Shown here in pieces: positions 26,880 to 34,480 of a stretch of 64,000 nucleotides of DNA. Source of the DNA: Hymenobacter norwichensis DSM 15439 (GTDB lineage: Bacteria; Bacteroidota; Bacteroidia; Cytophagales; Hymenobacteraceae); assembly GCF_000420705.1 (NCBI RefSeq), contig NZ_ATVL01000009.1, positions 372,001 through 436,000 on the forward strand. Direction: 5' to 3'. Position 1 is the stretch's first letter, and the number at the start of each line of letters is the position of its first letter. A program made the position numbers and the translations under genes. Below the pieces are notes generated by a model. It did not search any database, had not been told where the DNA came from, and saw nothing but the letters and a program-made list of their open reading frames with translations.

Positions 26880-26960
26880 GGTTGGTGAATTGTTAGCAAA
26901 TATTAATGATTAAATATCAATTAAAACACATAAATATTAATATTTATTAATACTATTCAT
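26880..26960. other. AT-rich intergenic tract upstream of the helicase
   Basis: Bases about 26885-26958 are nearly all A/T with repeated ATTAA/TTAAT motifs and a short palindrome AATATTAATATT. This lies in the divergent region between the small secreted protein and the DEAD-box helicase and may be a promoter upstream element or curved DNA. Nothing else was seen between 26818 and 27069. Confidence 0.4.
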
Positions 26961-27069
26961 CCCTCAGATTTACCAAGGTTCTGTCCCTGCCGAATAACAG
27001 AGCAGTTGCTATTGCCATGCAACAGTACTTCTCTTTTCACTGTAGGCTAAAGGGTGAGGTGCTTCCTCG

Positions 27070-27077
27070 TACCTTTG
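27070..27077 (+). promoter_or_regulatory. -7 element of the helicase gene
   Basis: TACCTTTG matches TAnnTTTG exactly and ends 19 nt before the ATG at 27097. A TTG at the usual distance is not clear. Confidence 0.5.
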
Positions 27078-27096
27078 CAGGCTAATTCTCTGTTTC

Positions 27097-28479
27097 ATGC
27101 CCTCTTTCGCTGACCTTGGCCTCGCGCCAGCCCTTCTGCAAGCCCTGGAAGAACTCCAGTTCATCACACCTACGCCCGTGCAGGAGCAGGTGCTGCCCCT
27201 CACGCTCGATGGGCAGGACGTAGCGGGCCAGGCTCCCACCGGCTCCGGCAAAACCGCTGCTTACGGCTTGGCGCTGCTGCAACAGGTGGACGTGAAGAAC
27301 GACGCCGTGCAGATGATTGTGCTAGTGCCCGCCCGCGAACTGGCCTTGCAGGTGCGCGACGCCCTCAAGAAACTTGGTAAATACCTGCCCAATCTGCGGG
27401 TAGCGGCGTTCTACGGCGGCCACGCCTTCCGCGAGGAAACCGCCTCCTTGCAGCAGGCCCCGCACGTGGTGGTAGCCACGCCAGGCCGCTTACTCGACCA
27501 CTTTGAGCGGCGCACCATCATCCCGAACCAGCTGAAAACGTTGGTGCTTGATGAGGCCGATAAGCTGCTGGAACTAGGTTTCCAGGACGAGCTGGTGGAG
27601 ATTGTGAAGCGCCTGCCGCGCCGCCGCCAGACGTTACTGTTCTCGGCCACGATGTCAGATAAGGTGCTGGACCTGATTCGGAAGAACCTAACCCGGCCGC
27701 GCGTTATCAATTTGGGTCAGGACGAGGACCGGCTGCCCGAAAACCTGAAGCTGATTGGCCACCTCGGCCCGATTGAGCTGAAGCCAGCGGCCCTGCTGCA
27801 CCTGCTGCGCCAGCCCGAAACCGGCCGCGCCCTCATCTTCTGCAACACCCGCGACAAGTGCACCGAACTGGTGCGTTTCCTGCAAGGCCGCGAGGTAGCC
27901 GCCGAAGTGCTGCACGGCAAAATGCCCCAGCCTGAGCGCGACAAAGCCCTACTCAAGCTACGCAACGGTTCCAGCCAAGTGCTGGTAGCCACCGACGTAG
28001 CCGCCCGCGGCCTCGACGTGACCCTGCTCGATACCGTAGTGCAGTACGATGCCCCCGACAAAGCCGACAGCTTCCAGCACCGCGCCGGCCGCACCGCCCG
28101 CGCTGGTGCCGAGGGTACGGCGCACTTGCTGGCTACTCCCAAAGAGAAAGACCACGTGCAGAAGTGGCCAGTAGCCGCCAGCATCGAGTGGCGCGACATG
28201 AAGGCGCCCAAGCTGCCGCCTGCCGCACCCAAAGCGCCCAAGCCTGAAAACGTCACCATTCACGTCACGGCTGGCAAGAAAGACAAAGTAAGTGCCCACG
28301 ACTTAGTAGGTGCCTTCGTGAATGTGGGCGGCGTCACGCGTGAGCAAGTCGGCCACATCGAGGTGTTCGATTACTACAGTTACGTGGCCGTGCCGCGCCA
28401 AATGGCCCCCGACGTGTTGCAGCGCCTGCTCGGGGCCAAGGTGAAAGGCAAGAAAGTACGCGTGTCGTTGGTAGAGTAA
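27097..28479 (+). CDS. DEAD/DEAH box RNA helicase with DbpA-like C-terminal domain
   Basis: 460 residues. ATP-dependent RNA helicase with motif Q (FITPTPVQ), motif I APTGSGKT (residues 46-53), motif II DEAD near residue 152, SAT, and the C-terminal ARGLD and HRAGRTAR motifs. After residue 385 comes a DbpA-like RNA-binding fold (ENVTIHVTAGKKDKVSAHDLV ... KKVRVSLVE). DbpA proteins use that domain to recognise a hairpin in 23S rRNA, so a role in large-subunit assembly is plausible. Single gene with its own promoter; a perfect hairpin follows. Confidence 0.94.
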   Translation: MPSFADLGLAPALLQALEELQFITPTPVQEQVLPLTLDGQDVAGQAPTGSGKTAAYGLALLQQVDVKNDAVQMIVLVPARELALQVRDALKKLGKYLPNLRVAAFYGGHAFREETASLQQAPHVVVATPGRLLDHFERRTIIPNQLKTLVLDEADKLLELGFQDELVEIVKRLPRRRQTLLFSATMSDKVLDLIRKNLTRPRVINLGQDEDRLPENLKLIGHLGPIELKPAALLHLLRQPETGRALIFCNTRDKCTELVRFLQGREVAAEVLHGKMPQPERDKALLKLRNGSSQVLVATDVAARGLDVTLLDTVVQYDAPDKADSFQHRAGRTARAGAEGTAHLLATPKEKDHVQKWPVAASIEWRDMKAPKLPPAAPKAPKPENVTIHVTAGKKDKVSAHDLVGAFVNVGGVTREQVGHIEVFDYYSYVAVPRQMAPDVLQRLLGAKVKGKKVRVSLVE

Positions 28480-28487
28480 CGACAAAC

Positions 28488-28550
28488 AGTGGTAACGCAA
28501 ACGCGGGGAGATGCATACTGTATGCGTCTCCCCGCGTTTGCGTTACCACT
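28488..28550. repeat. 63-nt palindrome with GAGATG core
   Basis: AGTGGTAACGCAAACGCGGGG and its complement at the outside, and GAGATGCATA / TATGCGTCTC at the inside, with one mismatch over 30 bp and a 3-nt centre. It lies after the helicase stop but lacks a T-tract. Its inner GAGATG/GCGTCTC pair recurs in the hairpin at 61126-61156. Confidence 0.75.
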
Positions 28551-28654
28551 GCTTACTACCGTGATGTCGAAAGCTGCTTTCAGCTACCAATGTGTGGGTT
28601 ATAGCTGAAAGCGTGGCGCAACTACTTGCTTACCAGTGGTGTGTAGAGTTGTGG

Positions 28655-29083
28655 CTATTCCGACGGGAGTTTGGGTTTGTCGCTGCGCAGGGAGGCTAGC
28701 ACGGTGTGGGCGTGGTGGAAGTCGCCGTTTTGCAGGTGGGTTTCGGCCATAAAGCCGTCGGTGGGGGCTACCACAAAGGAGATGATATAGCGAGAAGAAC
28801 CCGCAGTTTCTTCACTGACTTTGGCCAGCAACTGCCCGGCCTGTACGTGCTGGCCCGGCGTGAAAAACAGTTGAAGAACGTGGCCTTTAACCCCCGCCAT
28901 AATAGGGCGTACGATGCCAGACTGGTCTGCTGGGGTTGGGGCGGGCGGAGGGGTAGCCGTGATGGTTGGGTAAGGAGACAGAGCGGGCGTAGCGCTGCTC
29001 TCGGAAAGGGATTGGGTGGCAGTCAGAGAAAACATGGCGGTGCTGACTATCAGGGAGTTGAATACTCCGTGTTTGAAGGGCAT
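28655..29083 (-). CDS. Secreted lipoyl/HlyD-like domain protein
   Basis: 142 residues. After a signal-like N-terminus (GVFNSLIVSTAMFSLTA) and a Ser/Thr/Pro-rich linker comes a beta-sandwich segment, VRPIMAGVKGHVLQLFFTPGQHVQAGQLLAKV. This is the pattern of a biotinyl-lipoyl or HlyD-type half-motif (GxV, GxxVxxGQ), but without a modifiable MKM lysine. A periplasmic adaptor fragment or a protein-protein contact domain is possible; no transporter partner is visible nearby. ATG at 29083 preferred over that at 29107. Next to, and probably co-transcribed after, the ACP-like gene (42 nt). Confidence 0.65.
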   Translation of the reverse strand: MPFKHGVFNSLIVSTAMFSLTATQSLSESSATPALSPYPTITATPPPAPTPADQSGIVRPIMAGVKGHVLQLFFTPGQHVQAGQLLAKVSEETAGSSRYIISFVVAPTDGFMAETHLQNGDFHHAHTVLASLRSDKPKLPSE

Positions 29084-29125
29084 GATGCTGGTGAAATTGC
29101 AGGGCAACCCTGCGGTTGTAGCCGG

Positions 29126-29404
29126 TTAGGCAACGGGCCGTTGGCTGCCACTGTGCCGGGCAGCCACGCAGGAAACAAAGTCGCCGACGGTGCGCAGAGG
29201 TACCTCGTCGGGGATGGTGAGGTGGAAGCGGCGCTCCAGCTCCAGAATAATATCAACGACGTCGAGCTGGTCGAAATTCAACTCGCCGAGCGTTGCGGCA
29301 AAGCGCAGGCGCCGCGGGTTGATGTGCTTGCGTTGACTGATAATGCGCCGAACTTTTTGGGCTAGCCCAGCAGGAGCATCGAGAAGGTAAGGTTGGGACA
29401 ACAT
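29126..29404 (-). CDS. Acyl-carrier-protein-like protein lacking the phosphopantetheine serine
   Basis: 92 residues with the ACP four-helix pattern; FDQLDVVDIILELERRFHL (residues 44-62) aligns with the DSLDxVEL motif of ACPs. The position of the serine that carries 4'-phosphopantetheine is Gln46 (codon CAG, checked on the minus strand), so the protein as read cannot be loaded. It may act as a structural or regulatory ACP, or be a decaying copy. The ATG at 29404 (MLSQPYLLDAP) gives the right length; an upstream ATG would add 35 unlike residues. It lies between the luciferase-like gene and the lipoyl-like gene, all leftward. Confidence 0.7.
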   Translation of the reverse strand: MLSQPYLLDAPAGLAQKVRRIISQRKHINPRRLRFAATLGELNFDQLDVVDIILELERRFHLTIPDEVPLRTVGDFVSCVAARHSGSQRPVA

Positions 29405-29590
29405 GGGGTGAGGAAAAAATAGGGAGGTCACACAAGCTAAATGGCTCGGCCTTGTTTGTAGACTCTTGGTTGCAGTAATCCTCGGCTGGGCGGGAGCGGG
29501 TACTACCAAGTGTGGCTACCAGTAATACGCATAAAAATGTACGTACATTAAATGTATATACATTTGTATACGGTTTCTATTTTACTGGAA

Positions 29591-30631
29591 CTAATGCGCA
29601 ACTAAGGATGCCACTGGCTGCCGCGTTACTTCTTGCAGCGTTTCGGCCAGCAACTGGTAGGAGTGCAGCCGCTCCTCATGGCTGAAGATATTGGAAATGG
29701 CCATGATTTCGTTGGTTTGCGTGAGGTCGATAAACTCTTGCAAATCAGCTTGCAGCGTGGCCTTTCCACCAATGAAAGAGTACGCCAGCATCTGTTCCAC
29801 TGCCTGCTGCTCCATTGGGCCCCAAATGGTGTGCATCGAATCCACTGGTGGGGGCATTTGAGTTGGTCGGCCAGTTACCACGCTCATCATAAACTGCTTC
29901 AGCGAGGTAGAAAGGTACTCGGCCTGGGCGTCGGTGTCGGCAGCTATTACGTTCACGCAGGTGATGACGTACGGCTGTGCCAGCACGGCCGACGGCCGGA
30001 AATTCTGGCGGTATATCTTCAGGGCGGCCAGCAGCTGGGCGGGTGCGAAGTGGCTAGCGAAGGCGTAGGGGAGGCCCAAGGCCGCGGCCAGATAGGCGCT
30101 GTCGGTGCTAGAACCCAGCACGTAGATCGGAACGTCGAGGCCTTCGCCGGGAATAGCGCGTACCTTGCTGGTGCTGTTGGTGGCGGAGAAGTAGGTCTGG
30201 AGTTGCTGAATGTCTTGTGGGAAATCCTGCACGCCGCCAAAGCGCCCACCCCGAATGGCTTGGGCGGTTAGTTGGTCGGAGCCGGGGGCGCGGCCCAGCC
30301 CCAGGTCGATGCGGCCGGGGTAGAGGGAGGCCAGGGTGCCCACCTGCTCAGCCACTACCAGCGGCGTGTGGTTGGGCAGCATAATGCCGCCCGAGCCTAC
30401 CCGTAGGGTGGAAGTACCGCCCGCAATGTAGCCCATCAGAATGGTGGGTGCCGAGCTGGCCACGCCTATCATATTGTGGTGCTCGGAAAGCCAGAAGCGG
30501 GTATAGCCGAGGCGTTCAACGTGTTGGGCCAGCTCCAAGCTGTTGCGGAAGGTGGTATTCGGGGTGTTGCCTTGGGCAACGGCGGCCAAGTCCAACACGG
30601 AAAAAGCGACCGAAGAAGTATCTGGTGTCAT
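29591..30631 (-). CDS. LLM class flavin-dependent oxidoreductase
   Basis: A 346-residue luciferase-like TIM-barrel monooxygenase that would use reduced flavin. It matches the bacterial alkane/luciferase group in RFWLSEHHNMIGVASSAPTI (near residues 44-63), SGGIMLPNHTPL, GRIDLGLGRAPGSD (near residue 105) and LGSSTDSA. The substrate is unknown. The promoter carries a 16-nt palindrome that also occurs in front of the TetR gene upstream, so the two genes form a likely regulator-target pair. Confidence 0.88.
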   Translation of the reverse strand: MTPDTSSVAFSVLDLAAVAQGNTPNTTFRNSLELAQHVERLGYTRFWLSEHHNMIGVASSAPTILMGYIAGGTSTLRVGSGGIMLPNHTPLVVAEQVGTLASLYPGRIDLGLGRAPGSDQLTAQAIRGGRFGGVQDFPQDIQQLQTYFSATNSTSKVRAIPGEGLDVPIYVLGSSTDSAYLAAALGLPYAFASHFAPAQLLAALKIYRQNFRPSAVLAQPYVITCVNVIAADTDAQAEYLSTSLKQFMMSVVTGRPTQMPPPVDSMHTIWGPMEQQAVEQMLAYSFIGGKATLQADLQEFIDLTQTNEIMAISNIFSHEERLHSYQLLAETLQEVTRQPVASLVAH

Positions 30632-30724
30632 GGTTGAGGGCGTAAGGATGGTTCACGGCAGCAGCGGCAGGTTGCACGCGCTTGCGGGTTATGTACTGAA
30701 CTGGCGTCTTATGGACCGGTTTGG

Positions 30725-30740
30725 TTTTTCGGTCGAAAAA
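30725..30740. promoter_or_regulatory. TetR operator in front of the LLM oxidoreductase gene
   Basis: TTTTTCGGTCGAAAAA is two inverted 7-nt halves with a 2-nt centre. It overlaps the -7 element on the minus strand and matches the site at 31491-31503, which precedes the TetR gene. Function inferred. Confidence 0.6.
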
Positions 30741-30764
30741 TCTAGGTAGGAAGGATATCTACAA
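30737..30764 (-). promoter_or_regulatory. Candidate promoter of the LLM oxidoreductase gene
   Basis: Minus strand: TTG at 30764-30762, 17-nt spacer, TAGATTTT at 30744-30737 (near TAnnTTTG). Overlaps the operator, so the repressor would block it. The leader to the start codon is about 100 nt. Confidence 0.5.
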
Positions 30765-30830
30765 TGCACAAGTGGTATTGTTTGCAACTAATGGACTGAA
30801 AAGGTAAATCAGTCGAGAAAACAGCAAAAA

Positions 30831-31451
30831 TTAGCTTTTTAGCCCGTGAATTAAGGAACGGGTTAGAATACCAACGGCTGGCTCCAACATATCGAAGTTG
30901 TTGTTACCCATCATTTCCAGCTCCATCCCGTGCAAACCGCTGAGCATCACAAACACCAGCGCATCTACATCGGTGGGGCTCAACCGGCCCAGCTCACCCG
31001 TTTCGATGCCGAAGCGAAGAATGCCCCTGAGCAGCACACTCTCGCGCTTCATGTAGCTCTGCCGCATGGCACACGTGAATTCAGCTTGGCTGTTCACTTC
31101 CTTGCAAACAATGCCGTACAGGGCCAGCTTTTTGCGCAGGGCGCGTAGCTTGGTTAGGGAGAATACGCACAGCTTTTCTTCGGCGGTAGTGGCGGCTTCC
31201 ACGGCCTTGGCCATTTCTACCATGACCTCCCCAATCTCACGGTCCATTACGGCCGTGAAGATTTCCTCCTTGCTCTTGTAGTAATAGTAGAGCGTGCTTT
31301 TGCCTTTGCCGATGGCCTTAGCAATGTCTTCCAGCGTCACTTTGGCCAGGCCGTAGTGCTGAAACAAGCGCTGCGCTGCCACAATCACGTTTTCACGGAG
31401 GGCATCCTCTTTGGTTGCTGGGGCCGGCAGAGTGGAAGTGGTATAGCTCAT
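30831..31451 (-). CDS. TetR/AcrR family transcriptional regulator
   Basis: 206 residues. The N-terminal helix-turn-helix is typical: ENVIVAAQRLFQHYGLAKVTLEDIAKAIGKGKSTLYYYYKSKEEIFTAVM (about residues 20-68, quoted in parts as the recognition helix GKSTLYYYY). The C-terminal ligand domain is not assignable. It likely represses itself: the operator halves TTTTTCGAC and TTTCGGTCGAAAA lie over its own -33 region, just upstream of TATCTTTG. It likely also controls the LLM oxidoreductase at 29591-30631, whose promoter has the same palindrome. Confidence 0.9.
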   Translation of the reverse strand: MSYTTSTLPAPATKEDALRENVIVAAQRLFQHYGLAKVTLEDIAKAIGKGKSTLYYYYKSKEEIFTAVMDREIGEVMVEMAKAVEAATTAEEKLCVFSLTKLRALRKKLALYGIVCKEVNSQAEFTCAMRQSYMKRESVLLRGILRFGIETGELGRLSPTDVDALVFVMLSGLHGMELEMMGNNNFDMLEPAVGILTRSLIHGLKS

Positions 31452-31459
31452 TGGTAAGG

Positions 31460-31467
31460 CAAAGATA
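31460..31467 (-). promoter_or_regulatory. -7 element of the TetR gene
   Basis: TATCTTTG (minus strand) ends eight bases before the ATG, giving a very short or absent leader. The operator lies directly upstream. Confidence 0.5.
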
Positions 31468-31471
31468 CTGC

Positions 31472-31503
31472 TTTTTCGACTAAAAATAAATTTCGGTCGA
31501 AAA
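31472..31503. promoter_or_regulatory. Operator region of the TetR gene
   Basis: TTTTTCGAC (31472-31480) and TTTCGGTCGAAAA (31491-31503) repeat the half-sites of the palindrome at 30725-30740. They overlap the region where the -33 box would be. Autoregulation is inferred. Confidence 0.6.
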
Positions 31504-31542
31504 GTTCCTCCTGTGTTGCGAGCATATGTTCAAATGACCGTC

Positions 31543-31578
31543 CTGCTGAGGCACCTGCTAGCTGTGCCAGCAGGGCGT
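31543..31578. repeat. Hairpin between the TetR and CAP-protein genes
   Basis: CCTGCTGAGGCAC pairs with GTGCCAGCAGG across a short loop. No T-tract; function unknown. Confidence 0.35.
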
Positions 31579-31700
31579 GCTTGCAAATAATGTAGTGCCG
31601 GGCTACAGACTAATTTTCTAGGGTTTTGCGTTCTGCTTGGGGCGCCGCCAACCATGGGGCGTCGGCCGTTTCCCTTCCCATTTATTTTTGCTCTTTCCGC

Positions 31701-32231
31701 ATGAAATCGGTCTTGGCCGGGCTGTTGCTTTGCTTAACCTCCCTCCACCACGTTGCTGCTCCCAGGTCGTTTGCCGCAACCGTTCCTAGTCCTTCTTCCT
31801 GGGCCGAAGTTGATACCACTCCCACCTTGTTGCGCCACCTGAACCTCTACCGCCAGCAAGCCGGACTGCCCCCATTGGTGCTAAGCAAAACGGCCTGCCT
31901 AGCGGCGCGCCTGCAAGCCACCTACAACCTCACGCACCGCACGCATGGTCACTACAATCCGCAGTATGCAACCCCGCGCCAGCGTCTGGCAGCAGTAGGC
32001 CACGCGTTTGAGCACGCCAACGGATTCGTTAGTTACGGCTACGAGAACTGCGTGCGTTTTCGGGGGCTGCGTCCGGCCAATTTAACCGGCATCGAAGCGC
32101 AGATTCTGCGGGCCTACAAGACTTCGCCCAAGCATCAAGCCGCCTTGCTCGACCCAAATGCCACAAAGGTGGGCATGGCTACCCTGTATGATGGCGACGA
32201 GCTGCAAAACTCGATGGTCTTCTGTATCTGA
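31701..32231 (+). CDS. Secreted CAP/SCP-domain protein
   Basis: 176 residues. A signal peptide (MKSVLAGLLLCLTSLHHVAA) is followed by a small CAP (SCP/PR1-like) domain: LNLYRQQAGLPPLVLSKTACLAARLQA is the usual first helix, and GYENCV plus SPKHQAALLDPNATKVGMATLYDG form the GxNIx and final CAP motifs. Members bind sterols, lipids or other small molecules or act as secreted toxins or peptidases; here the function is not known. The start at 31701 is chosen for the signal peptide; a start at 31626 would put 25 residues before it. Confidence 0.85.
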   Translation: MKSVLAGLLLCLTSLHHVAAPRSFAATVPSPSSWAEVDTTPTLLRHLNLYRQQAGLPPLVLSKTACLAARLQATYNLTHRTHGHYNPQYATPRQRLAAVGHAFEHANGFVSYGYENCVRFRGLRPANLTGIEAQILRAYKTSPKHQAALLDPNATKVGMATLYDGDELQNSMVFCI

Positions 32232-32238
32232 CGCGGCC

Positions 32239-32751
32239 TTATTTGGAAGCGGCCGACTGATAAGAGTGCATAATCTCCTGCACTACGTCATCAGGCGTTT
32301 GGTTTTTCTGGAGTTCAACGTGGATGCCATAAGCCGGTTCTTCCAGGGTATCCAGCTGCGAATCGAGCATGCTAGCCCCCATGTAGTGGCCTTCGCGGGC
32401 TTCCAGCCGGTCGTGCAGCAGCTCCCGCGAGCCATCCAGATACACCCATTGCAGCGGGTGGCGGGCGCCGCCTTGCAGGGTTTGGCGATATTTTTCTTTT
32501 AGTGCCGAGCAGGCCAGCACGGCCCCGCCGGATTTTTCCCACTTGGTAATGGCGTCGGCCATGGCGGCCAGCCAGTCTTTGCGGTCGGCGTCAGTGAGGG
32601 GAATGCCGGCACCCATCTTTTCAATGTTGGCTGCCGAGTGGAAATCGTCGGCATCGTGAAAGGCTAGTGCCAGTTTTTCGGCCAACAGACGGCCAATGGT
32701 AGTTTTGCCGCTGCCCGACACGCCCATCACAATGAAAACGGTATCCTTCAT
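32239..32751 (-). CDS. gntK: Gluconokinase
   Basis: 170-residue P-loop kinase that phosphorylates D-gluconate to 6-phosphogluconate. The Walker A MGVSGSGKTTIG (residues 9-20), HDADDFHSAANIEKM (substrate region) and LACSALKEKYR are standard GntK motifs. It lies 101 nt downstream of the gluconate transporter gene on the same strand, so uptake and phosphorylation are likely joined in one transcript. It ends next to the CAP gene, which is convergent. Confidence 0.95.
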   Translation of the reverse strand: MKDTVFIVMGVSGSGKTTIGRLLAEKLALAFHDADDFHSAANIEKMGAGIPLTDADRKDWLAAMADAITKWEKSGGAVLACSALKEKYRQTLQGGARHPLQWVYLDGSRELLHDRLEAREGHYMGASMLDSQLDTLEEPAYGIHVELQKNQTPDDVVQEIMHSYQSAASK

Positions 32752-32852
32752 AAGTCGTTGGTTGCTCTTGAAACTGGTTGTTGGAAGCAGTGTACGAATA
32801 ATTTACAGCTCAAGGGTAGCATAAGGCCTCACAAAGCGCAACGGCACCCCGA

Positions 32853-34169
32853 TTACACCACCGCATTCAGCAGCAATACGCCCACCAAGCCCACCACCGA
32901 AACCAGCGTTTCCATCACCGTCCAGGTGGCCAGGGTCTGCGGGATGGTCAGGTTAAAATACTCCTTGAACACCCAGAAACCAGAGTCGTTGACGTGGGAG
33001 CACACCAAGCTGCCGGCGCCCACGGCCAGCACCATCAGCTCCGGCTTGACGGCAGTGGTGCCGATGAGGGGCAGCATCACGCCGCCCGCCGTAAGCGCGG
33101 CCACCGTCGATGACCCGATGCAGATGCGTAGAATGGCCGCAATCAGCCACGCCATCAGCAGCGGCGACAGGTGCAAGTTGTTGAACTGCGCTACGATGTA
33201 CGTGCCCACGCCGCTATCCACTAGCACCTGCTTGAGCGCTCCGCCGCCGCCAATGATGAGCAGAATCATGGCTATGCCCGCCACGGAGCCCGACACGGAA
33301 TCCATAACTTCCTTCATGCTCTTGCCCCGCCTGACGCCCAGCGTCAGAACGGCTACCACCACCGACAGCAGCATGGCTATGTTGGGGTCACTGATAAACT
33401 CGATAACCTGCCGAGCCGGTGAGCCAGCCGGCAAGGTCAGGGAGGCCACTACCCCAACGGCCATCAGCAGCACCGGCGTCAGCACGGTGAGCAGGCTGAT
33501 GCCGAAACCGGGCATTTCGGCATCAGTAAACTCTTTGGGCAGCACCAGGCCGGGCGGTGGAGTGGGGTTGTAGCGCTTCACGAACCGCGAAAAAACCGGC
33601 CCGGCAATGATGACGGCGGGTACCGCAATGACCAGCCCGTAGAGCAGCGTGAGGGAAACATCGGCCTTGAAGAGCACCGCAATGGCCGTGGGGCCGGGGT
33701 GGGGCGGAAGGTAGCCGTGCGTCACGGACAGCGACGCTACCAGCGGCAGCCCCACGTACAGCAGCGGCAGGCGCGTGGACGCCGCCACCGCAAACACCAG
33801 CGGAATCAGGAGCACGAACCCGGCCATGTAGTACATCGGCAAGCCCACCAGAAAGCCGGTAAGCATCACGGCCCACTGAATGTGCTTGATACCAAAGGTG
33901 GCAATGAGCCGGTACGTAACCCGCTGCACCGCCCCGCTTTCAATGAGCAAACTGCCCAGCATCGCCCCGAAACCCAGAATCATAACTATCGAGCCGAGCA
34001 TGCTGCCGATACCGGTTTGGATGGAGCTGAGCACCACTTTGGCGGGCATGCCCTCGGCCAGCCCTAGCGCAATAGCCACCGTTACCAAAGCTAGAAAAGC
34101 GTTGAGCTTGAAGACGATAATCAGCAGCAGCAGCAGTAATACCGCCGCTAAAACCAGAAGGAGGGGCAT
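32853..34169 (-). CDS. gntP: Gluconate:H+ symporter, GntP family
   Basis: 438 residues and about twelve hydrophobic segments. It matches the GntP permeases in GSMLGSIVMILGFGAMLGSLLIESG (near residues 60-84, given here as its first part), LPPHPGPTAIA near residue 155 and GVMLPLIGTT near residue 365. It would bring gluconate or a similar sugar acid into the cell for the kinase downstream. The promoter region (34170-34480, 311 nt) is shared with a divergent gene; no clear operator was found there. Confidence 0.92.
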   Translation of the reverse strand: MPLLLVLAAVLLLLLLIIVFKLNAFLALVTVAIALGLAEGMPAKVVLSSIQTGIGSMLGSIVMILGFGAMLGSLLIESGAVQRVTYRLIATFGIKHIQWAVMLTGFLVGLPMYYMAGFVLLIPLVFAVAASTRLPLLYVGLPLVASLSVTHGYLPPHPGPTAIAVLFKADVSLTLLYGLVIAVPAVIIAGPVFSRFVKRYNPTPPPGLVLPKEFTDAEMPGFGISLLTVLTPVLLMAVGVVASLTLPAGSPARQVIEFISDPNIAMLLSVVVAVLTLGVRRGKSMKEVMDSVSGSVAGIAMILLIIGGGGALKQVLVDSGVGTYIVAQFNNLHLSPLLMAWLIAAILRICIGSSTVAALTAGGVMLPLIGTTAVKPELMVLAVGAGSLVCSHVNDSGFWVFKEYFNLTIPQTLATWTVMETLVSVVGLVGVLLLNAVV

Positions 34170-34480
34170 AGCTTGAAGGACAGAAGAAAGCGTAGCAGGT
34201 AGCCCAACAACGGTATCGTTGGGTTGAAACAGAACGCGCGTACTTGCTGCCGATAGATGCCGCCTCGCCCGTGGGCGTAAACATAGGCGGGATAAATGAA
34301 AAACTGATACCTTGATTCGGGGCGGGATAGCACGTCAGCGTCAGCGCGCAAGCTGGTGCGTAGCTGCCTGACACGCTACCCGCACTGCCTGACGGTAGTA
34401 CGTTACACAAGCTCACGCCCGCCCGGTGCTGTTCCTGCGCGCCGACACGCCTGTTTCTTCACTTTCTAATCTCCCACCGT
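34170..34480. other. Divergent intergenic region, gntP and the epimerase-like gene
   Basis: 311 nt without a gene. TACCTTGA at 34308-34315 is near the TAnnTTTG element but its spacing to the start at 34481 is long. No palindrome or operator stands out. Confidence 0.3.

Noticed and set aside
32758..33573. 271-codon plus-strand frame opposite the GntP gene
   Set aside because: Ser/Thr-rich translation without motifs, antisense to a clear permease gene.
34170..34480. Origin or operator in the gntP divergent region
   Set aside because: No DnaA-box cluster, palindrome or AT-rich tract was found there.
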